Shown in pieces: positions 1 to 4,603 of a stretch of 5,365 nucleotides of DNA (positions within the stretch are counted from its first letter, which is position 1; each line of letters opens with the position of its first letter). The notes beneath the pieces are model-generated. The model had not been told where the DNA came from. It did not search any database and worked only from the letters and a program-made list of their open reading frames with translations. The stretch spans positions 4,633 to 9,997 of the forward strand of contig PLRZ01000699.1 of the NCBI GenBank assembly GCA_003164075.1, given 5' to 3'. Made by a program: the position numbers and the translations under genes. The stretch is from Bryobacterales bacterium. GTDB lineage: Bacteria > Acidobacteriota > Terriglobia > Bryobacterales > Bryobacteraceae.

Positions 1-144
1 GCCCGTCAATTTCTCGGCCGGCTTACCGAGAATCGGGACGGACGAGCCATAGACGCGGTGGAATACCAGGTCCTCGCGCACCATCCAGAGACACGCCGGG
101 CTTTGTTCCAGAAATGTCTCGGATAGGCATCCGCACTCTTCCAT
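1..144 (-). CDS. PAS-domain sensory protein, N-terminal fragment (runs off window)
   Basis: An open frame of 48 codons starts at ATG 144-142 and is still open at base 1. The residues read like the first part of a PAS sensor domain: a helix with FLEQSPACLWMV, a strand with DLVFHRVYGSS, then ILGKPAEKLTG, which matches the usual PAS pattern of a short question-like helix, an F-x-x-V-N-type strand and a G-x-x-x-E-x-L-x-G ending. PAS domains sense ligands or redox state and usually head histidine kinases or cyclic-di-GMP enzymes; which one applies cannot be seen here. The gene follows the transketolase C subunit with 9 bases between stop and start, so it is probably co-transcribed and translationally coupled. 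The start is forced: the transketolase stop TAG (156-154) is in the same frame, and only three sense codons, none a start, lie between. No clear Shine-Dalgarno is present. Confidence 0.7.
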   Translation of the reverse strand, partial: MEECGCLSETFLEQSPACLWMVREDLVFHRVYGSSVPILGKPAEKLTG

Positions 145-153
145 GTAGTCCGG

Positions 154-1119
154 CTAGCTTTTGCGAGCAACTACCTTGCGGGCCGCCGCCGCGATGTCGC
201 GAGCCACCAGCCCGTACTTGTCCAGCAGTTCATCGGGCTGGCCGGATTCGGCGTAGGTATCCTGGATGCCCACGAACTCCATGGGACAGGGCCGCGTCTG
301 GGCCACCACCTGGGCTACCCGGACCCCCAAACCAGTGTCCACCAGGTGTTCCTCGGCCACCACGATGGCCCTGGTTTCAGCAGCGGCCCGCGCGATCGCC
401 TCGCGGTCAATCGGCTTGGCGGTATGCATATCGATCACCCGCGCGGAAATGCCCTCGGCTTCCAGGGTATCGGCGGCCAGCAGGGACTGGGCCACCAGCA
501 GGCCGCTGGCGATGATGGTCACGTCCGTCCCATCGGCCACCTGGATGGCCTTGCCGATTTCGAACTTCTGATCGGCGCCGTACACGATGGCCGCTTTGGG
601 ACGCCCGGTGCGAATGAAAACCGGGCCCACGTATGCGGCGGCGGCCTTCACCAGCGCTTTAGTGGCGGCCTCATCGGCCGGTGCGATTACCACGAACCCG
701 GCCAGCGAACAGGCCAGGCCGATTTCCTCGATGCTCATCTGCGAGGGGCCGTCTTCTCCAATGGAAATGCCGCTGTGCGTCCCCACTACCTTCAAATTGA
801 CGTGCGGGTAAGCTGCACAGGTGCGCAGTTGCTCGAAGCCTTTGTTCATGGCGAAGGCCGAGAAACTGGACACAAAGGGGATCTTACCGGCCATCGCCAG
901 TCCAGCGCCCACGGCGCACATGTTGGCCTCGGCGATGCCCAGCGAGATAAAGCGATCCGGGAACTCCTTGGCAAAATAGGTAGTCATGGTCGAATGGGAA
1001 AGGTCGGCATCGCAGACTACCACGTCTTTGTTTTCGCGGCCCAGTTCCACTATCGCCCGCCCGAACGCTTCGCGCGTGGCCGGTCCCAGCTTGATTTCGA
1101 ATTTCGTTTTCGCGGGCAT
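154..1119 (-). CDS. Transketolase, C-terminal subunit (pyrimidine-binding and C-terminal domains)
   Basis: This 321-residue protein is the second half of a split transketolase. Transketolase moves two-carbon ketol units between sugar phosphates in the non-oxidative pentose phosphate pathway, using thiamine diphosphate (TPP), in the cytosol. The pyrimidine-binding domain covers about residues 8-175; GIAEANM at 61-67 carries the glutamate (E64) that activates TPP in this family. HSGISIGEDGPS at 115-126 is the substrate-phosphate and cofactor loop seen as H-D-S-I-G-x-G-E-D-G-P in full-length enzymes, and IRTGRP at 169-174 follows. The C-terminal domain (about 190-310) contains EEHLVDTGLG at 256-265. 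Length fits stand-alone C subunits of archaea and many bacteria. ATG 1119 lies one base after the stop of the N subunit, with AGGAG at 1134-1130 inside the end of that gene, 10 bases before the start. The stop is TAG at 156-154. An alternative family member, 1-deoxyxylulose-5-phosphate synthase, is unlikely given the separate N subunit. Confidence 0.95.
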   Translation of the reverse strand: MPAKTKFEIKLGPATREAFGRAIVELGRENKDVVVCDADLSHSTMTTYFAKEFPDRFISLGIAEANMCAVGAGLAMAGKIPFVSSFSAFAMNKGFEQLRTCAAYPHVNLKVVGTHSGISIGEDGPSQMSIEEIGLACSLAGFVVIAPADEAATKALVKAAAAYVGPVFIRTGRPKAAIVYGADQKFEIGKAIQVADGTDVTIIASGLLVAQSLLAADTLEAEGISARVIDMHTAKPIDREAIARAAAETRAIVVAEEHLVDTGLGVRVAQVVAQTRPCPMEFVGIQDTYAESGQPDELLDKYGLVARDIAAAARKVVARKS

Positions 1120-1120
1120 A

Positions 1121-1942
1121 TTATTGCAGCTCCTGCAAGGCTAATTTGACTTCGTCCGGGGTGGGTGCGGTCCCATGGAACTTGGGGTTGTTCTCCATGA
1201 AAGAGACGCCTTTCCCCTTGATGGTGTGAGCCACCAGGCAAGTGGGCTTTCCCTTGGTCGCCTCGGCTTCCGCCAGCGCCTTTTGGATCGCCGGGATGTC
1301 GTGGCCGTCGAGCTCGATGGTGTGCCATCCGAAAGCGCGCCACTTGTCGGCCAGCGGATCCACGGCCATGATGTCTTTCACGAAGCCATCGAGCTGGATG
1401 CGATTGTTGTCCACGATGGCCACCACGTTGTCGAGCTTGTGGAAGGCGCCGGCCATGGCCGCTTCCCAGATCTGTCCTTCCTGGATCTCGCCATCGCCCA
1501 GCATCACGTAGGTGCGGGACTTGCGGCCGTCCAGGCGCGCCGCGATTCCCATGCCGAGCGCCAGCGAAAGCCCTTCGCCCAGCGAGCCGGTGGAAGCTTC
1601 GATGGCCGGAATATAGCGCACATCCGGATGGCCCTGGTACACCGAACCCAATTTGCGCAGGGTGTTCAGTTGGTCCACCGGTGTCTGAAGGTAGCCGGCT
1701 TCGGCCATCACGGCATACAGCACCGGCGCGGCGTGTCCTTTGGAAAGAATAAACCGGTCGCGATCCAGCAGGGTGGGGTTCTTAGGGTCAATGTGCATGT
1801 GGTCGAAATACAGCTCTACCAGGATCTCGACCGCCGAGAGCGAGCCTCCCGGATGGCCCGACTTGGCGGCGCCGATCATCACCACGATTTCCCGCCGGAT
1901 CTTCCGGGCGATAGATTGCAGTTCGTCTATGGATTTTGGCAT
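1121..1942 (-). CDS. Transketolase, N-terminal subunit (TPP diphosphate-binding domain)
   Basis: This 273-residue protein is the diphosphate-binding half of a split transketolase and is expected to form a heterotetramer with the C subunit encoded immediately downstream. Visible family landmarks are SGHPGG at 28-33, LSKGHAAPVLY at 66-76, GHP at 104-106, EASTGSLGEGL at 115-125, the TPP/metal motif starting GDGEIQEGQ at 149-157 and ending in NN at 179-180, and the C-terminal block IKGKGVSFMENNPKFHG at 241-257. All are intact, so the enzyme should be active once paired. Start ATG 1942 is forced: an in-frame TAG lies five codons upstream and no GTG or TTG intervenes. There is no Shine-Dalgarno, and a candidate extended -10 element sits only about 13-21 bases upstream. 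The protein stops cleanly at its family length (TAA 1123-1121), so this is a natural two-gene transketolase, not a frameshifted single gene. Confidence 0.95.
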   Translation of the reverse strand: MPKSIDELQSIARKIRREIVVMIGAAKSGHPGGSLSAVEILVELYFDHMHIDPKNPTLLDRDRFILSKGHAAPVLYAVMAEAGYLQTPVDQLNTLRKLGSVYQGHPDVRYIPAIEASTGSLGEGLSLALGMGIAARLDGRKSRTYVMLGDGEIQEGQIWEAAMAGAFHKLDNVVAIVDNNRIQLDGFVKDIMAVDPLADKWRAFGWHTIELDGHDIPAIQKALAEAEATKGKPTCLVAHTIKGKGVSFMENNPKFHGTAPTPDEVKLALQELQ

Positions 1943-1954
1943 ACGACGCTTTAC

Positions 1955-1963
1955 ATTCTAGCA
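1955..1963 (-). promoter_or_regulatory. Candidate extended -10 promoter for the transketolase operon
   Basis: On the minus strand the sequence TGCTAGAAT fits the extended -10 pattern TGnTATAAT with one mismatch. No convincing -35 lies 16-18 bases upstream, which is tolerated by extended -10 promoters. If used, transcription would begin near 1948, leaving a leader of only about six bases before ATG 1942; this agrees with the absence of a Shine-Dalgarno. It is inferred from consensus match alone. Confidence 0.35.
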
Positions 1964-2025
1964 TCCGACGTTCACCAGTACTTCCATATCCCAGAGCTAA
2001 CTCCGGCAGCTAACAAAACGCCATA

Positions 2026-2054
2026 TTGTCCTTTACCGTAGTGGCCCTTATCCT
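2026..2054 (+). promoter_or_regulatory. Candidate sigma-70-type promoter for the HPt/response regulator pair
   Basis: TTGTCC (2026-2031) and TATCCT (2049-2054) are separated by exactly 17 bases, each matching four of six consensus positions. The start point would be near 2061, giving a leader of about 40 bases to ATG 2100. It lies in the 157-bp divergent region that also holds the candidate transketolase promoter about 70 bases away. Rests on consensus match only. Confidence 0.35.
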
Positions 2055-2099
2055 GAAACCGGCGAAAGTTCAATCAGGTGAAGTACCCCGGGGGCAAAT

Positions 2100-2486
2100 A
2101 TGCCGCTTGACAGCAAGATTAGTGTTTGGGAAACCCGCAGCGATCTCCCCGCCGTGTTGGTGGTTCCTGCCGCGCTTCGGCAACTGGCGGAGTGCGGAGA
2201 TGGCGAACTGGTGGAAGAGTTGATCGCCGTTTTCCAAACCGACACCGCCCAACGATTGGAGCTGATGCGCCGCGCCGTCGACGCCGCGGACTACTCCACG
2301 GTTCGCCTGGAAGCCCACACCATCAAAGGGAGTGCCTTGCAGGTGGGAGCCAACCGTCTGGCCGACCATTGCCGCCAGGTGGAAATGGAAGCCCGGAAAG
2401 CCCGGCCGGACAGTCTCGTCCCGCTGTTTCGCGTGGTGCTGCGGAGTTTTGAGGAGGTTCGCGGCGTAATTGCCGCGCGCGGCTGA
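2100..2486 (+). CDS. Stand-alone HPt (histidine phosphotransfer) protein
   Basis: This 128-residue protein is a single HPt four-helix domain, which shuttles a phosphoryl group between the receiver of a hybrid kinase and a downstream receiver. The active helix reads AHTIKGSALQVGANRLA at 72-88; H73 is the phospho-accepting histidine and K76 and G77 are the usual neighbours. The preceding helix (about 37-62) is amphipathic with ELVEELIAVFQTD. About 20 residues precede the domain and show no signal peptide or membrane segment, so it is cytosolic. ATG 2100 is the only possible start: an in-frame TGA lies at 2079-2081 with no GTG or TTG after it. GGGGG at 2090-2094 is a weak ribosome-binding site five bases upstream. 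It ends 9 bases before the multi-receiver gene, which strongly suggests a functional pair. No kinase is adjacent on this strand. Confidence 0.92.
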   Translation: MPLDSKISVWETRSDLPAVLVVPAALRQLAECGDGELVEELIAVFQTDTAQRLELMRRAVDAADYSTVRLEAHTIKGSALQVGANRLADHCRQVEMEARKARPDSLVPLFRVVLRSFEEVRGVIAARG

Positions 2487-2495
2487 TGCCCCGCC

Positions 2496-4058
2496 ATGGC
2501 GAATGAGACCATACTCGTTGTCGACGATGCTCCCGTTAGTCTCAAACTGACCGACATTCTTCTGCGTAAAGAAGGTTACAAAGTCCACGCCACCAGTGAC
2601 GCCGAGCAGGCGCTGGCCATGTTGCGCTCGCTTCACCCCGACCTGATGCTGGTGGATATCCAGTTGCCCGGCATGAATGGCCTGGACCTCACCCGCCGCA
2701 TCAAGCAGGATTCCCGCACCCGCGACATCGTGGTGGTGGCGCTTACCGCCTGCGCCATGAAGGGTGACGACGACCGCGCATTCAAAGCCGGGTGCGATGG
2801 GTACATCACCAAACCGATCGAGACCCTCACCCTGGCGAAGAAGGTTCGCGAATATCTGGAAAAGCGCACGGCCCCACCGCCGCCCGTGGAGGAAGCGGTG
2901 GTGGCGGTGGACCAGTCGATGGGATTCCCCGGCGGAATCACTCTCTCCCCCACCGAGCTCGAGAGCGTGCGCCGCCGTTTCCTGGAAGAAGGCGTGCAGC
3001 AGTGCCGCCAGTTGCTGGAAGGTCTCGAACGCCCGCTCGACGTGCCCCAATCCATTCGCATGACCCATGCCTGGGCCGAAGCCGCCCATGCGTTGGACTA
3101 TCCGGTGCTGGCGATTCTGGCGGGCGAAGCCGAAAAACTGTTCCGGGCACGGACGCCCGATCCATTGCTGTTGTGCGATGCGCTTTCCAACCTGATGGTA
3201 GGTTTTGTGGAGCCGCCGGAAGCTGCTATCGGCCCCGTGCCTCCGGCGGTTGAGGCCGCCCTCAAAGGCAAGAGCATCGCCTTGGTAGGCCTGGGGGATG
3301 AAGATGCGGAACGGCTCTGCGGGGCATTGGAGCGCGCCAGCGCCCGGCCGCGGCGATTCGAAGCCGGACTCAGGCCGGCCGCGGATACTCTTAGCGCCTG
3401 CAGCCTGGTGGTGGTACACGTGAATCCCGCGACTCTCGGTACGCACTGGCTCCATCCGCTTACCGTCACGGAGATGAGCCAGCCTCTGGTTCTGATCGGA
3501 ATCCGCGAGCATCTTCTGGATCTCGATGCCACAGTGCTGCCGCGAGCCAGCGATCTGCTCATCGACGGCTGGCAACCGGAGGAGGCTCTCATTCGTCTGA
3601 GCCACGCGCTGACCCGCGCGGTCCTGGTGAAGGCGCCCGCCGTCCCCGCCACGCAGAGGAGCAAACAGAACCATGCCGTGCCCATGCCTCGGGAAGTCAC
3701 CCTCGAGTCCGAGGTGCTGATTGCCGATGACGACACGACTGTTCGTATGGTGGTGCGCGGCATCATCCAGGGCGCCGGCATCAAATGCCGGATGGCGTGT
3801 GACGGCAACGAGGCCCTGCGCGTGGTCCGGGACTGCCTTCCCCCGGCCCTGATCCTGGACGTCAACATGCCTGGTATGGACGGTTACGAGGTGTTGGCCG
3901 CCATCCGCAACGAAGCTCTTCCCGTGAGAGTGATCCTGCTGACGGCCCGCCAGCAGGAGGCCGATATCACTCGTGGATTTACTTTGGGCGCCGACGATTA
4001 TGTAGTGAAACCCTTTAATCCAGCCGAACTGCTAGCGCGGGTAAAGCGGTACCTGTAG
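2496..4058 (+). CDS. Multi-domain response regulator: REC - HPt-like - pseudo-REC - REC
   Basis: This 520-residue cytosolic protein has a canonical receiver at each end. The first (about 4-122) has D10/D11, phospho-acceptor D54 in LVDIQLPGMNG, T84 and K106 in ITKP. The last (about 405-520) has D411/D412, D455 in ILDVNMPGMDG, T483 and K505 in VVKPF, and the protein ends right after its final helix. A proline-rich linker (PPPP at 127-130) leads to residues about 150-235, which align with an HPt domain: H191 in THAWAEAAHAL falls where the phospho-histidine lies, but the following lysine and glycine are replaced by A194 and E195. Residues about 258-375 follow a receiver fold pattern (strands IALVG, SLVVVHV, PLVLIG, DLLID) but lack the acidic pair, the acceptor aspartate and the lysine. 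No DNA-binding, GGDEF, HD-GYP or kinase domain is present. ATG 2496 is 9 bases after the HPt stop and lacks a Shine-Dalgarno, so translational coupling is likely. End receivers are certain; the two middle domains are inferred from sequence patterns. Confidence 0.9.
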   Translation: MANETILVVDDAPVSLKLTDILLRKEGYKVHATSDAEQALAMLRSLHPDLMLVDIQLPGMNGLDLTRRIKQDSRTRDIVVVALTACAMKGDDDRAFKAGCDGYITKPIETLTLAKKVREYLEKRTAPPPPVEEAVVAVDQSMGFPGGITLSPTELESVRRRFLEEGVQQCRQLLEGLERPLDVPQSIRMTHAWAEAAHALDYPVLAILAGEAEKLFRARTPDPLLLCDALSNLMVGFVEPPEAAIGPVPPAVEAALKGKSIALVGLGDEDAERLCGALERASARPRRFEAGLRPAADTLSACSLVVVHVNPATLGTHWLHPLTVTEMSQPLVLIGIREHLLDLDATVLPRASDLLIDGWQPEEALIRLSHALTRAVLVKAPAVPATQRSKQNHAVPMPREVTLESEVLIADDDTTVRMVVRGIIQGAGIKCRMACDGNEALRVVRDCLPPALILDVNMPGMDGYEVLAAIRNEALPVRVILLTARQQEADITRGFTLGADDYVVKPFNPAELLARVKRYL

Positions 4059-4099
4059 TCATGGGGCTAGAAGCGGTTTATCCGCCTGACCCAGGCTCC

Positions 4100-4114
4100 G
4101 AACTCCCGATGTCG
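4100..4114 (+). repeat. Third, diverged copy of the 18-bp repeat core
   Basis: GAACTCCCGATGTCG matches the core at 4203-4217 with one mismatch. The bases after it (about 4115-4145) resemble, in reverse complement, those beside the right copy (about 4375-4407), with shared GATTYCGG and TTGGGRAAATG-like stretches, so the left arm appears to carry a split or duplicated version of this unit. Confidence 0.6.
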
Positions 4115-4165
4115 CTCCACGATTCCGGGTGGCTTGGGAAAATGCGCTACCCTGTTTCGTAGCTC

Positions 4166-4191
4166 GGTGGGGCAGGCGGTGCTCGCCTGCC
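4166..4191 (+). repeat. 26-bp inverted repeat, left copy
   Basis: Identical over 26 bases to the reverse complement of 4466-4491. It contains its own hairpin: GGCAGGCG (4171-4178) pairs with CGCCTGCC (4184-4191) around the five-base loop GTGCT. Identity of this block against divergence of its flanks suggests recent exchange or constraint. Confidence 0.9.
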
Positions 4192-4199
4192 GTCCATCC

Positions 4200-4217
4200 T
4201 CAGAACTCCTGATGTCG
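4200..4217 (+). repeat. 18-bp inverted repeat, left copy
   Basis: TCAGAACTCCTGATGTCG is identical to the reverse complement of 4408-4425. A third, direct, 15-base version with one mismatch (GAACTCCCGATGTCG) lies at 4100-4114. Confidence 0.9.
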
Positions 4218-4247
4218 TGGAATTTGGGATGAGCCCGTTTTCGTGGC

Positions 4248-4265
4248 GCAGGCACTCCTGCCTGC
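4248..4265. repeat. Hairpin in left arm (7-bp stem, CTCC loop)
   Basis: GCAGGCA (4248-4254) pairs with TGCCTGC (4259-4265). Its mirror partner is 4341-4358; pair G4252-C4261 here corresponds to A4345-T4354 there, a compensated change. Confidence 0.85.
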
Positions 4266-4289
4266 AGGGTCGAGACTCATCTCGACCCT
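4266..4289. repeat. Hairpin in left arm (10-bp stem, CTCA loop)
   Basis: AGGGTCGAGA (4266-4275) pairs perfectly with TCTCGACCCT (4280-4289) around CTCA, immediately after the preceding hairpin. It is the strongest single stem in the element and could act as a transcription terminator stem, though no T tract follows on either strand. Confidence 0.85.
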
Positions 4290-4317
4290 CTTCGCGAGCG
4301 GCATCCACCGTCCCGGA

Positions 4318-4339
4318 GCGCCGAGATGAGTCTCGGCGC
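4318..4339. repeat. Hairpin in right arm (9-bp stem, TGAG loop)
   Basis: GCGCCGAGA (4318-4326) pairs perfectly with TCTCGGCGC (4331-4339) around TGAG. The loop is the reverse complement of the CTCA loop at 4276-4279, which fixes this as the inverted partner of the 4266-4289 hairpin. Two stem pairs differ between the partners, both compensated. Confidence 0.85.
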
Positions 4340-4340
4340 C

Positions 4341-4358
4341 GCAGACACGAGTGTCTGC
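4341..4358. repeat. Hairpin in right arm (7-bp stem, CGAG loop)
   Basis: GCAGACA (4341-4347) pairs with TGTCTGC (4352-4358). It is the inverted partner of 4248-4265 and is followed by GCCAC, the reverse complement of the GTGGC that precedes the left hairpin. Confidence 0.85.
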
Positions 4359-4407
4359 GCCACATCATGGCTCAGGTCAATTTCCCCAACTGTCCGAAAT
4401 CCCCGGC

Positions 4408-4425
4408 CGACATCAGGAGTTCTGA
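4408..4425 (-). repeat. 18-bp inverted repeat, right copy
   Basis: Exact reverse complement of 4200-4217. On this arm the distance to the 26-bp block is 40 bases against 8 on the left arm; the extra sequence holds a separate hairpin (4422-4453). Confidence 0.9.
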
Positions 4426-4453
4426 TCCTGTTCAGGCAGCGGGCTTGGATCAG
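4422..4453. repeat. Arm-specific hairpin (7-bp stem, 18-base loop)
   Basis: CTGATCC (4422-4428) pairs with GGATCAG (4447-4453). It overlaps the edge of the right 18-bp repeat and has no counterpart on the left arm, where only 8 bases separate the 18-bp and 26-bp blocks. Confidence 0.5.
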
Positions 4454-4465
4454 CGAGGACGGGCG

Positions 4466-4491
4466 GGCAGGCGAGCACCGCCTGCCCCACC
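4466..4491 (-). repeat. 26-bp inverted repeat, right copy
   Basis: Reverse complement of 4166-4191 without mismatch. Here the internal hairpin is one pair longer: GGGCAGGCG (4465-4473) pairs with CGCCTGCCC (4479-4487) around loop AGCAC. Confidence 0.9.
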
Positions 4492-4536
4492 ACGTGCTTC
4501 CAACTGCACCAACCCGAGTCAAGCGGATACCCACCG

Positions 4537-4576
4537 CCTCGAAATACAAACCGGCCGGCGCACCGGAGTTTCGAGG
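4537..4576 (-). terminator. Palindrome downstream of hemB, possible terminator
   Basis: CCTCGAAA (4537-4544) and TTTCGAGG (4569-4576) are perfect 8-base inverted arms; inside them CCGG at 4551-4554 and 4563-4566 can pair again. It lies 27 bases after the hemB stop, where a terminator would be expected, but no T run follows on the hemB strand and the loop is long, so intrinsic termination is doubtful. It may instead be the outer edge of the adjoining repeat element. Confidence 0.3.
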
Positions 4577-4603
4577 TTATATAGCCTGTCCCCGAAATAC
4601 CGT

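Larger units (their letters stand above)
4072..4538. repeat. Nested imperfect inverted-repeat element between convergent genes
   Basis: The 545-bp gap between the response regulator (stop 4058) and hemB (stop 4604) has no credible gene; most of it is one mirror-symmetric element. From outside to centre the two arms share: a 12-base block (4079-4090 against 4518-4529, 11 of 12), a 26-base block (4166-4191 against 4466-4491, identical), an 18-base block (4200-4217 against 4408-4425, identical), a 16-base block (4220-4235 against 4371-4386, about 12 of 16), a GTGGCGCAG block with a hairpin (4243-4265 against 4341-4363), and a second hairpin (4266-4289 against 4318-4339). The centre is about 28 bases (4290-4317). 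The arms differ by indels. Many blocks are themselves palindromic. No transposase or clear target-site duplication is seen. It could be a non-autonomous mobile or REP/MITE-like element, a bidirectional terminator, or both. Similar hairpin repeats are, from memory, dispersed in large soil-bacterial genomes; not checked here. Confidence 0.75.

Noticed and set aside
1117..1123. Frameshift breaking a single transketolase gene
   Set aside because: Both halves end and begin at normal subunit boundaries, with AGGAG before the second start; split transketolases are an established form.
346..1149. Long plus-strand open frame across the transketolase C gene
   Set aside because: It is antisense to a protein with intact catalytic motifs, has histidine/glycine-rich composition typical of a shadow of GC-rich coding DNA, and matches no family.
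1175..2041. Long plus-strand open frame across the transketolase N gene
   Set aside because: Antisense shadow of a gene with every family landmark in place; no recognisable domain of its own.
2070..3674. 534-codon minus-strand open frame across the HPt and response regulator genes
   Set aside because: It spans two clear genes antisense and its translation is low-complexity H/G/R/Q-rich; GC-rich codon bias keeps the opposite frame open.
4073..4085. Terminator hairpin for the response regulator gene
   Set aside because: GCGG/CCGC gives only a 4-bp stem with no T tract; it is more simply part of the outer arm of the repeat.
4072..4538. CRISPR array
   Set aside because: Repeats are inverted and of different kinds, few in number and unevenly spaced; there are no regular direct repeats with spacers.
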